Shown here one piece after another: positions 1 through 5,532 of a stretch of DNA of 6,749 nucleotides. Positions within the stretch are counted from its first letter, which is position 1; each line of letters begins with the position of its first letter. The DNA comes from Clostridia bacterium (GTDB lineage: Bacteria; Bacillota_E; SLMV01; PUMD01). Below the pieces are notes generated by a model. It made no database searches. It had not been told where the DNA came from and was given only the letters and a program-made list of their open reading frames with translations. A program made the position numbers and the translations under genes. The DNA lies in contig PWUB01000263.1 in assembly GCA_003563755.1 (NCBI GenBank), positions 1-6,749 on the forward strand. Reading direction: 5' to 3'.

Positions 1-121
1 AGTCCATATCCGCAACCCACATGTCCAGCACATCCTCCGTACCGAAGAGCGCCGTGTTTCTGTCCCACTTGGCCGAGTCCGTTCCCCTGCGGTCGATGAC
101 TTTGTCGAAGTCGTAGTGCAT
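1..121 (-). CDS. patB: PatB/MalY-type PLP-dependent cystathionine beta-lyase, N-terminus only (cut by window edge)
   Basis: The visible 40 codons read MHYDFDKVIDRRGTDSAKWD, then about 20 more residues ending in the block DMWVADMD. This is the hallmark N-terminus of the PatB/MalY branch of fold-type I PLP enzymes (Y-DF-D-xx-I-DRRGT-S-KWD and MWVADMD). Family members cleave the C-S bond of cystathionine or cysteine to give a thiol or sulfide, pyruvate and ammonia in the cytoplasm; some also act as aminotransferases or regulators. The start is set by AAAGGAG (minus strand, 128-134) six bases before the ATG. The PLP lysine and the rest of the enzyme, normally about 390 residues, lie outside the window, so activity cannot be judged. 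It lies downstream of the aldo/keto reductase on the same strand, but the gap of about 0.3 kb argues against tight co-translation. Family assignment is confident; substrate is not known. Confidence 0.88.
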   Translation of the reverse strand, partial: MHYDFDKVIDRRGTDSAKWDRNTALFGTEDVLDMWVADMD

Positions 122-127
122 GGAGTT

Positions 128-135
128 CTCCTTTC
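128..135 (-). promoter_or_regulatory. Ribosome binding site of the PatB-like gene
   Basis: On the minus strand the sequence is GAAAGGAG, followed by six bases and then the ATG at 119-121. This near-ideal Shine-Dalgarno site fixes the start codon of the truncated gene. Confidence 0.8.
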
Positions 136-434
136 AGTAGCCGGCCACAGCCCAGGTCGTGTATATCTTCCTGAACGCCGGAGTGGATCCTTCTTTCGAG
201 GATGAACCATCCCCAGCTCATGACCCCGGTGCCGAGGGAACACCGTGAACCCGGGTTATGGGGCGATCAATGCAGTGATGGGGCATGGGAGCCCCCGCCC
301 GCAGGCGAAGGGGAAGGATGGTCAGCGAAAGGATCCGCGGAGTGCGGGCGGTCGCCACGAGGTGAGGCTCAACACTGCCTCTCACCATGGGGTCGCCCGT
401 GACGCGCGGACGCCCATCGCACGTTGACGCTCGA
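136..434. other. Gene-free spacer between the reductase and the PatB-like gene
   Basis: I see no supported gene on either strand. Small features are visible. An imperfect inverted repeat lies at 361-386, GGTGAGGC against GCCTCTCACC with a two-base bulge and no following T-run. A direct repeat of ATGGGGC occurs at about 258 and 279. A weak TATACA-like -10 on the minus strand lies upstream of the PatB-like gene but has no convincing -35. The short open frames here lack ribosome binding sites and recognisable protein sequence. The spacer may hold the promoter of the PatB-like gene, but I cannot place it. Confidence 0.5.
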
Positions 435-1496
435 TCATTCGATGAACCTGCCTGTCAGACCGTCGACCTTCACGATAGTTCCCACATCGACAGACCCGGG
501 AAGCCAAATGCCGACCCTGGCGGCCAGGGATTCAAACTCCACCTCGGCGAGGGCTTCGGCACCGGTCGATTCGAGGTGCCCGACGACCGTGGCCTGTAGT
601 GGCATGACGGGCTGCGGGATGCGTTCGAGGGCCCTCACCGGTTCCTCGTCGATGATCTGTAGTGCATCGAGGATCTCCCGGGCGTGTTGCACGCTGCCCG
701 ATGCTACGAGCACAGCATTGCTGCCGCCCTTGAGGCTGTAGGCAGTGGCCGTGGCGGCAGGGGTCGTAGAGTGCTCCCGGCAGTGATGGTGGAAAGCGTC
801 CAGCCGCTCGATGAGCATCTTTCTATCTTCCTCGGCCATGGTGGCAAAGAGCATCCTGGCCATGGGGTGCCCGGCGAGCTCATCGGGATGCGTGGTCAGC
901 AGTCCCCCCGCCAGCGGCGTGTAGACCAGGGGGAGGACCCCGTCGGTGCGCAGGATGCCCTCCATGGCGTCGTACTCCCGGTACTGCATGAGGTTGTAGG
1001 GAAGCTGCATGGTCACAGGAGGCGCATCGAGGGGCCAGCGCTCGTATTCGCGTGGGTCGAAGTTGGAGAGTCCGTAGCTGCGGATGGTGCCCTCATGCTG
1101 CAGCTCCTCGATGAGGCGGGCTACCCCGTCGTAGTCGGCCCTGGGATCAGGATAGTGGACGTGCAGAATATCGATGTAGTCGGTCCGGAGGCGCTCGAGG
1201 CTGCGGTGCAGGGTTTCCTGGATTGCCTGCCTGTTCAGGGACTGCTCCATCCCGTGGGTACCCACCTTGGTGGACAAAAGTACTTTCTCGCGCCTTCCCT
1301 CGAGCATACAACCCAAAAGCTCTTCGCTGGCCCCTTTCTGGTAGAGCGGAGCAGTGTCGATCAGGTTGATGCCCCTCTCGAGGGCAAACTTGATCACCCG
1401 CGACCATCTATCAGCATCATCCTCCGCCGCACCGAGAGATCTCGTGCCCAGCCCGATGCAGCTGATACGCAGATCAGCCGTCTTCATGTAACGCAT
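435..1496 (-). CDS. Aldo/keto reductase with an unusual C-terminal extension
   Basis: A 353-residue NAD(P)H-dependent oxidoreductase of the aldo/keto reductase TIM-barrel superfamily, cytosolic, expected to interconvert a carbonyl and an alcohol. The start of the barrel (ISCIGLGTRSLG, residues 11-22) is followed by the complete catalytic tetrad: Asp47 and Tyr52 in DTAPLYQKGASEELLG, Lys77 in STKVGT and His114 in HVHYPDP. The substrate and cofactor strand SYGLSNFD (140-147) and MQLPYNLMQ (163-171) are also present. The barrel ends near residue 283 (the last helix is HAREILDALQ). About 65-70 further residues, including GIWLPGSVDVGTIVKVDG (329-346), are not part of the usual fold. The chosen ATG gives the standard MRYxK start of this subfamily and has AGGGGG seven bases upstream. 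The substrate cannot be told from sequence. The gene is intact while the divergent EFR1-like neighbour has decayed. Confidence 0.93.
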   Translation of the reverse strand: MRYMKTADLRISCIGLGTRSLGAAEDDADRWSRVIKFALERGINLIDTAPLYQKGASEELLGCMLEGRREKVLLSTKVGTHGMEQSLNRQAIQETLHRSLERLRTDYIDILHVHYPDPRADYDGVARLIEELQHEGTIRSYGLSNFDPREYERWPLDAPPVTMQLPYNLMQYREYDAMEGILRTDGVLPLVYTPLAGGLLTTHPDELAGHPMARMLFATMAEEDRKMLIERLDAFHHHCREHSTTPAATATAYSLKGGSNAVLVASGSVQHAREILDALQIIDEEPVRALERIPQPVMPLQATVVGHLESTGAEALAEVEFESLAARVGIWLPGSVDVGTIVKVDGLTGRFIE

Positions 1497-1503
1497 ATCA
1501 GTT

Positions 1504-1526
1504 CCCCCTGTTCATAAAGAATGAAC
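1504..1526 (-). promoter_or_regulatory. Inverted repeat next to the reductase ribosome binding site
   Basis: The arms GTTCAT (1510-1515) and ATGAAC (1521-1526) are perfect inverted repeats around AAAGA. On the minus strand they lie directly before the Shine-Dalgarno AGGGGG (1504-1509) of the reductase gene. In RNA this would be a 6-bp hairpin abutting the ribosome site; in DNA it could be an operator half-site pair. The same stretch also contains a five-codon minimal frame (Met-Asn-Arg-Gly-Asn-stop) that ends one base before the reductase ATG. The symmetry is seen directly; any function is inferred. Confidence 0.4.
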
Positions 1527-1559
1527 TTCAAGGTGAGGACAGAGAATCTTTTCCTCCTG

Positions 1560-1589
1560 ACCTTAGCAAAGGCGGTCCTCGTCGGTCAA
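1560..1589 (-). promoter_or_regulatory. Weak candidate promoter of the reductase gene
   Basis: On the minus strand TTGACC (1584-1589, five of six matches to the sigma-70-type -35 box) is followed after 18 bases by TAAGGT (1560-1565), a poor -10 box with three of six matches. It is placed sensibly, about 65 bases before the ATG, but the -10 is weak. Confidence 0.3.
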
Positions 1590-1636
1590 GACTGCGAGGC
1601 CTGCCCCGCAGTATCTCGTCACCCAGCGCGTGAGTG

Positions 1637-1642
1637 TATAAT
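1637..1642 (+). promoter_or_regulatory. Candidate -10 box upstream of the EFR1-like relic
   Basis: A perfect TATAAT stands about 32 bases before the GTG start of the decayed EFR1-like gene. No good -35 box is found 16-18 bases upstream. It may be the fossil promoter of that gene, or chance. Confidence 0.35.
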
Positions 1643-1674
1643 GTGGACACACGTGGCGACAAGGCGGGCTGACG

Positions 1675-2270
1675 GTGAATACCTGTAGGGTGATCTACTT
1701 CACCGGTTCACCGGCACCCTCCAGGGGCACGAGGGTAACGCGTTGTACCAGGTCCATCGAATCCTCACCGGGAAGGGATACGAGGTCATCGGAGGAACGT
1801 CCGTGGGAATGCCGGTCAATTTCGTCGTGGCGCTGCGCCCCCCACCGGCGGACGCAGCCCGAAAGATTGAGAACCGGGCCCGGGAGCACGTGACATGCTT
1901 CAGAAAGCGGTCGTGGCCGGGGAGAGACCGTTTCGGAGGATCGCGATGCCCCTTCGGATGGTCTCCGGCGCCCTGCATGCCCTCTTCCGGTGGGGTCTGA
2001 GGTGGTGCAACCCCCTCAACCGCCTCTGGAGAGCCGGTGACAGCTGCACGGGATGCGGTCTCTGCGAGGCCGTATGCCCGGAGGGTAACATCCGGATCAG
2101 GGAGGGGCGTCCCCTCTGGGGGGCAGGGTGTTCAATGTGTGTCCGGTGTATCAATCTCTGCCCCGAGGAAGCCATCCAGACTCCAACAGGAACCCGTAAA
2201 GAGGTCCCGGTATTCCCACGCCCACCTCCGCATTGATGATCTCGTGCACAGGCCGCGACCCAGGCCCTGA
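1675..2270 (+). pseudogene. Decayed EFR1-family flavodoxin/ferredoxin fusion protein
   Basis: Pieces of one protein are spread over the three plus-strand frames in the right order. From the GTG at 1675 comes MNTCRVIYFTG, the flavodoxin-like beta-strand and FMN-loop start typical of EFR1 proteins (IxYFSGTGNS). From about 1730 in another frame comes EGNALYQVHRILTGKGYEVI and then GGTSVGMPVNF, matching the family's GNAL...GxSVxMPxNY region. From about 1893 in the third frame comes a basic stretch followed by CTGCGLCEAVCPEGNI and CSMCVRCINLCPEEAIQ, two complete [4Fe-4S] motifs. Near 2185 the frame changes again to VKRSRYSHAHLRIDDL, the usual tail. Intact members have about 250-270 residues; here about 100 residues between the FMN loop and GNAL are missing. 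Together the breaks and the deletion make this a pseudogene. The ferredoxin part alone could be translated from ATG 1895, but it has no good ribosome site. Confidence 0.85.
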
Positions 2271-2302
2271 CCGCCCTAGTCTACTAGACCCATCCCGCGG
2301 TC
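2269..2302 (+). other. Nested inverted repeats after the EFR1-like relic
   Basis: GACCGC (2269-2274) pairs with GCGGTC (2297-2302), and inside it CTAGT (2276-2280) pairs with ACTAG (2283-2287). It sits exactly at the end of the relic frame and could be a remnant of its transcription end, but no T-run follows, so I do not call a Rho-independent terminator. Confidence 0.35.
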
Positions 2303-2597
2303 GCAGTCGGGCCGTAGATGCTTCTCAGCCGCACAAACCCTTCCCCTCGAGGCACCAACTGTGCCACAGACCGTCAGGCCGACGATGATTGGCGAACTCG
2401 CTGGCGGGCTTCCACCCCAGGGAACCGGCTCACATGTGTGGTGAACCGCGAAGGTGTTCCTTTCTGTGGTGCTCGATCTGCCCTCTTGCAATTTGGGAGA
2501 TGGCGAATCTCGTGGCTGGGGATCAGTCATGTCGTTATCGGTTGCCGCACAGTGTTGCCTACATGCACTGGGCAGAACATCATGCCATGATACGCTG
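2303..2597. other. Gene-free stretch before the transporter promoter region
   Basis: Several open frames of 65-110 codons cross this stretch on both strands, but none has a plausible ribosome site, a recognisable domain or a protein-like composition. I found no tRNA-like fold, no insertion-sequence ends and no transposase fragment. It may be fully eroded coding sequence like the flanking relics. Confidence 0.5.
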
Positions 2598-2626
2598 TCA
2601 TGTGGCCAGCACATGAATAATATAAT
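2598..2626 (+). promoter_or_regulatory. Candidate promoter with embedded operator for the ABC importer operon
   Basis: A perfect TATAAT (2621-2626) is preceded, only four bases upstream, by the perfect inverted repeat TCATGTG (2598-2604), GCCAG, CACATGA (2610-2616). The repeat would occupy the space between -35 and -10, a classic repressor position. No good -35 box is visible 17 bases upstream, which would fit a weak or activator-dependent promoter. Transcription from here would give a leader of about 155 bases before the lipoprotein ATG. The symmetry is seen directly; promoter and operator function are inferred. Confidence 0.45.
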
Positions 2627-2661
2627 ACGTCGAGTCTGGGGGCAGCAATAGAGGAAAACAC

Positions 2662-2775
2662 CTTCTGATGTAGAAGTAATTACTGAGTTACAGTGATAGC
2701 CAGCAATCAGGATGGGGGGGCGAAAGACCTCTACCTAAAATGCGGGCCGCACTGCTAGCAGCCGCTGGCTGTTGG
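2662..2775 (+). promoter_or_regulatory. Structured leader upstream of the binding-protein gene
   Basis: Small dyads follow one another in the putative 5' leader. CTTCT (2662-2666) pairs with AGAAG (2672-2676). The perfect 10-base palindrome AGTAATTACT lies at 2675-2684. TTACTG (2680-2685) pairs with CAGTGA (2691-2696) with one wobble. CTAGCAGCC (2755-2763) pairs with GGCTGTTGG (2767-2775) over nine pairs with two wobbles and a GCT loop. The last hairpin directly abuts the Shine-Dalgarno at 2776-2782. No known riboswitch class is recognised. Confidence 0.35.
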
Positions 2776-2782
2776 AAAGGAG
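2776..2782 (+). promoter_or_regulatory. Ribosome binding site that decides the lipoprotein start
   Basis: AAAGGAG stands eight bases before the ATG at 2791. The frame is open further upstream to an ATG at 2740, but that start has no ribosome site and would put 17 residues in front of the signal peptide. The ATG at 2791 is therefore preferred. Confidence 0.85.
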
Positions 2783-2790
2783 TTCGGGCA

Positions 2791-4386
2791 ATGCCAAACA
2801 CCAACAGGAAGTTCATCCTACTCATCACCCTGTTTTTTGTCATTGCAGTAGCAGGAATCGCTTGCGCGCCGGAAGTAGTAGAGGACCCGGAAGACCCAGC
2901 AGATCCAGATCCAGTGGAGGAACCGCAGGTCATCGTCTTCGCTGTTACTGAGACTATCGACGCCATGCTTCCAGAAAGAACGACGGGCTCTAGTTACAGT
3001 GTTCATTCCCGCATCTTCAAGGATGGATTATTCAGGATCAACGCTGAGACCAACGAACCCGAGCTGTCGGTGGCCAGTGACTGGGAGATCTCCGAAGACG
3101 GCTTGACCTACACCTTCTACCTGCACGAGGGTATTCAGTGGCATCGAGGTTACGGTGAGCTCACCGCTGACGACATCGTCTTCACCTTTGGACGCCACAT
3201 CGACCCGGCGGTAGAGTCGGTACACGGGGGGCAGTTCTGGATGCTGGATGACGTGGTGGCGGTGGATGACTACACCGTTGAGTTCCACCTGAACACCCCC
3301 TTCGGCGGCTTCCCCTACAATCTGACCATCATGCATCCGGGTTGGGGGGCACTCATTTCCAGGGCGGCCTTCGAGGATCTCGGCGCCGATGGGTACAACG
3401 AAAACCCGGTAGGCTGTGGTCCCTTCGAGCTGGTATACGACGAATGGGTGCCGCGCGAACTCGTGGTCTATGAGAGGTTCGATGACTACTTCAAGGGCAA
3501 GCCGGAGATATCGAGGATCGAGGTAAGGATCATCCCTGACGAGACCACAATCGCGATGGCCATGGAGGCTGAAGAGATAGATATCACCTTCTTCGCTGAC
3601 GCCATGATCCACCAGCAGTACAGTGCTATAGACCACCTGGTCGGGCATGAGTACGAGGAAGTCCACATAAACAAAATGGATCTGAACACCCAGCTGGCTC
3701 CTCTTGACAGGCCCGAAGTTCGCTGGGCTGTCGCCCATGCCATTGACACAGAGGGCATGATTGATTTTCTCTTTGAAGGACTCGCCCTCCGTCCCAACAC
3801 CACCATCTTGCACCCCCACATGGCAAACGTGGATAGCGCACCCTTCAGCCCCGTTGACTACGATCCCGACAGATCTCGGGAGCTGTTGGAGGAGGTCGGT
3901 CTCGAACCCGGCGACATCAAGATGGAGGGTGTCACCTACAGCATGCATATCTACGTCAGAATGGCGGAGTTCATGAACACCGGATTCGCGGGAGCCGGTC
4001 TTGATATCACCGTCCTACCTCTGGAGCGGGGGGCCCTGCACGAACGTCGATCCAAGCCCGACAATCACTTCGTGATCATCAGCCACCCCAGGTGGCCAGA
4101 TCCGGATCCGTTCCTGAGCCTGATTCACGGAAATGCCATTCCACCCCATGGGATCAACTTCACCTGGTGGAATGAGGGTGATGACCTGATTGACGCCTCG
4201 CGCCGTACGTTTGGTGACGAAAGGACAGCCATCCTGACCGAGCTTCAGCATCTGATCACCCGTGACATGCCGCAGATACCGCTCTGGCACAGGTACGGTT
4301 TTGCCATGCATCACGAACGGGTGAAAGGCTTTGTTTCAGGACCAGGCGCCTCTTTCCGGCCCTTCCAGCTGAGGATCGAGGAATAG
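2791..4386 (+). CDS. ABC importer substrate-binding lipoprotein, family 5 (peptide/nickel class)
   Basis: A 531-residue extracytoplasmic solute-binding protein of the OppA/DppA/NikA family, delivering substrate to the permeases encoded next. The N-terminus MPNTNRK is followed by a hydrophobic segment (8-24) and a lipobox-like VAGIAC, so Cys25 should be lipidated. An acidic, proline-rich linker (PEVVEDPEDPADPDPVEEPQ, 27-46) tethers the domain. Family hallmarks are SDWEISEDGLTYTFYLHEGI (96-115), LTADDIVFTFGR (124-135), NPVGCGPFELV (205-215), DDYFKGKPEISRIEVRIIPD (231-250), RPEVRWAVAHAIDTEGMID (307-325) and the C-terminal MPQIPLWHRYGFAMHHERVKGF (493-514). Length is typical. The Gly at -3 of the lipobox is permitted but less common. 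Substrate is unknown: the family takes peptides, nickel chelates, opines and sugars. The gene is intact and is followed by strong intercistronic structure, then two permease genes. Confidence 0.95.
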   Translation: MPNTNRKFILLITLFFVIAVAGIACAPEVVEDPEDPADPDPVEEPQVIVFAVTETIDAMLPERTTGSSYSVHSRIFKDGLFRINAETNEPELSVASDWEISEDGLTYTFYLHEGIQWHRGYGELTADDIVFTFGRHIDPAVESVHGGQFWMLDDVVAVDDYTVEFHLNTPFGGFPYNLTIMHPGWGALISRAAFEDLGADGYNENPVGCGPFELVYDEWVPRELVVYERFDDYFKGKPEISRIEVRIIPDETTIAMAMEAEEIDITFFADAMIHQQYSAIDHLVGHEYEEVHINKMDLNTQLAPLDRPEVRWAVAHAIDTEGMIDFLFEGLALRPNTTILHPHMANVDSAPFSPVDYDPDRSRELLEEVGLEPGDIKMEGVTYSMHIYVRMAEFMNTGFAGAGLDITVLPLERGALHERRSKPDNHFVIISHPRWPDPDPFLSLIHGNAIPPHGINFTWWNEGDDLIDASRRTFGDERTAILTELQHLITRDMPQIPLWHRYGFAMHHERVKGFVSGPGASFRPFQLRIEE

Positions 4387-4438
4387 ACGTACCTGTTACT
4401 GTCGACAGTGATGATGCAGGCCTGCATCATCAGGACGT
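4387..4438 (+). promoter_or_regulatory. Two abutting perfect palindromes enclosed by an outer helix
   Basis: Directly after the lipoprotein stop codon lies ACTGTCGACAGT (4398-4409), a perfect 12-bp palindrome. With no gap follows a perfect 22-bp palindrome (4410-4431) with arms GATGATGCAGG and CCTGCATCATC. ACGTACCTG (4387-4395) and CAGGACGT (4431-4438) pair around both, with one bulged A. In RNA this gives a three-way junction; the second hairpin would have about eight or nine pairs and a GGCC loop. No T-run follows. Roles that fit are 3'-end stabilisation of the lipoprotein message, partial termination, or a protein binding site in DNA. The structure is seen directly; the role is inferred. 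Confidence 0.6.
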
Positions 4439-4442
4439 GATG

Positions 4443-4500
4443 CCACGAATGCTGGGAGGCAACTCTCTCCCAGCCTTCGTGGGTTTCCAGGGCAGTTGCC
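4443..4500 (+). promoter_or_regulatory. Long intercistronic stem-loop with possible pseudoknot
   Basis: CCACGAA-T-GCTGGGAG (4443-4458) pairs with CTCCCAGC-C-TTCGTGG (4467-4482): 15 pairs, one T/C mismatch and an 8-base loop GCAACTCT (4459-4466). The loop bases GCAACT are complementary to AGTTGC at 4494-4499, and the complement extends to GGCAACT/AGTTGCC if the closing pair opens. This allows a pseudoknot or an alternative fold. After the stem comes GTTTCC rather than a T-run, so it is not a standard Rho-independent terminator. Stable hairpins between a binding-protein gene and its permease genes are known to keep the upstream message abundant (the malE-malF REP case); that role is likely here. 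Confidence 0.6.
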
Positions 4501-4543
4501 GAGCAGGAAACCAGGACGGATTGACGTAGGTTCGTGTGGACCT

Positions 4544-4549
4544 GGGAGG
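4544..4549 (+). promoter_or_regulatory. Ribosome binding site that decides the DppB start
   Basis: GGGAGG stands six bases before the ATG at 4556. The frame is open upstream to a TTG at 4496, which would add 20 residues not seen in the family and would overlap the downstream strand of the possible pseudoknot, so the ATG is chosen. Confidence 0.85.
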
Positions 4550-4555
4550 CTGTAC

Positions 4556-5497
4556 ATGAAAGTCTACCTTGCAAAGCGGCTGTTCATCAGTTTTCTGACC
4601 CTGTTGGGGGTCATCACGGTCATATTTGTGGTCATACGGCTAGTGCCCGGCGATCCCGTCGCGGTGCTACTGGGAGATTATTACTCTCCGGAGGCTGGGG
4701 CTGCTTTGCGAGAAAGGTTGGGTTTGGATAAACCGCTCTATGCTCAGTACTTCATCTATCTCTGGAACACACTGCGGGGGGATTTTGGCACCTCATACTA
4801 CACGGGAAGACCGGTGTTTCAGCAGCTGATGCGAGCATTTCCGTATACCGCCCATCTCGGCATCGCTTCGTTGATCTTCTCGCTCATCCTAGGGGTCCCT
4901 GCCGGAGTAGTGGCAGCCCTCAACCGCAACACCTGGATCGACATGGTAAGCATGTCGATCGCAATAGCCTTCATCTCCGTGCCTGGATTCTATCTGGGTG
5001 TTCTGCTCATACAGATCTTCTCATTGCGTTTTGGCATCTTGCCCGTCACCGGAGTTGGTGATCCCCAGAGTTTGGTCAGCGTGCTGAGGCATCTCGTCTT
5101 GCCTTCCGTTGCCCTGGGCGCCCCGACCGCAGCCATTACTGCCAGGATGACCCGGTCATCGGTACTGGAGGTCCTGGGTGAAGACTACGTTCGTACAGCC
5201 AGGTCAAAGGGGTTGACCGAACACGTGGTCATTGTTAAACACGCACTGAGAAATGCCATGGTTCCGATTATGGCGATCGTGGGTCTGAGCATCGCCATGC
5301 GTTTCGGGGGCAGCGTGATCATCGAAGTGGTATTTGCACGCAGTGGCATCGGCTGGCTCCTGGTCGCTTCGATCTTTGAGCGAGATTATATCCAGGTTCA
5401 GCTTTCGGTCATGTTTTACGCTTGTATTTTGGTGTTCGTCAATATTCTCATCGACCTATCTTACGCCTGGCTGGATCCACGTATCCGCTATGACTGA
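4556..5497 (+). CDS. dppB: DppB-type ABC importer permease
   Basis: A 313-residue integral membrane permease of the dipeptide/oligopeptide/nickel transporter class, one half of the channel. The N-terminus MKVYLAKRLFISFLTLLGVI with following VIRLVPGDPV (26-35) is the family signature: a first membrane helix, then the RLxPGDP loop. A periplasmic segment contains LRERLGLDKPLYAQYFIYLW (51-70) and GDFGTSYYTGRPV (75-87). Further helices lie at about 99-121, 134-155, 178-197, 236-258 and 284-306. The cytoplasmic EAA coupling loop that contacts the ATPase is GEDYVRTARSKGL followed by KHALRNAMVPI (208-238), with the conserved glycine at 219. The C-terminus DLSYAWLDPRIRY (300-312) is typical. Length and motifs are complete. 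It is separated from the lipoprotein gene by 169 structured bases and from dppC by only 35 bases. The name is by family; dipeptide specificity is not shown. Confidence 0.95.
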   Translation: MKVYLAKRLFISFLTLLGVITVIFVVIRLVPGDPVAVLLGDYYSPEAGAALRERLGLDKPLYAQYFIYLWNTLRGDFGTSYYTGRPVFQQLMRAFPYTAHLGIASLIFSLILGVPAGVVAALNRNTWIDMVSMSIAIAFISVPGFYLGVLLIQIFSLRFGILPVTGVGDPQSLVSVLRHLVLPSVALGAPTAAITARMTRSSVLEVLGEDYVRTARSKGLTEHVVIVKHALRNAMVPIMAIVGLSIAMRFGGSVIIEVVFARSGIGWLLVASIFERDYIQVQLSVMFYACILVFVNILIDLSYAWLDPRIRYD

Positions 5498-5532
5498 GCT
5501 GCTAGATATGAGAGAGGCGAGGATCCATCGAC

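Noticed and set aside
218..388. 56-codon minus-strand open frame between the reductase and the PatB-like gene
   Set aside because: No ribosome site, no recognisable domain, and a composition expected of random GC-rich sequence.
684..1517. Long open frame on the plus strand (277 codons)
   Set aside because: It lies opposite the aldo/keto reductase, whose catalytic residues and start are clear. The plus-strand translation has no domain and no ribosome site, so it is a GC-rich shadow frame.
1675..2270. Several separate small genes in the EFR1-like stretch
   Set aside because: The three frames hold consecutive, non-overlapping pieces of one known protein family, which is better explained by frameshifts in one gene.
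2276..2614. Minus-strand and overlapping plus-strand frames of 65-112 codons before the importer operon
   Set aside because: None has a start signal or a protein-like pattern; they overlap one another on both strands.
2740..2790. Upstream ATG giving a 17-residue longer binding protein
   Set aside because: The longer start would put extra residues before a perfectly normal lipoprotein signal peptide and lacks a ribosome site, while AAAGGAG fits the ATG at 2791.
3028..3948. Long open frame on the minus strand (306 codons)
   Set aside because: It is antisense to the intact binding protein, has a composition without recognisable motifs and no ribosome site.
4443..4490. Rho-independent terminator after the binding protein
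   Set aside because: The stem is strong, but GTTTCC follows instead of a T-run, and co-oriented permease genes with good ribosome sites continue the operon. Partial termination remains possible.
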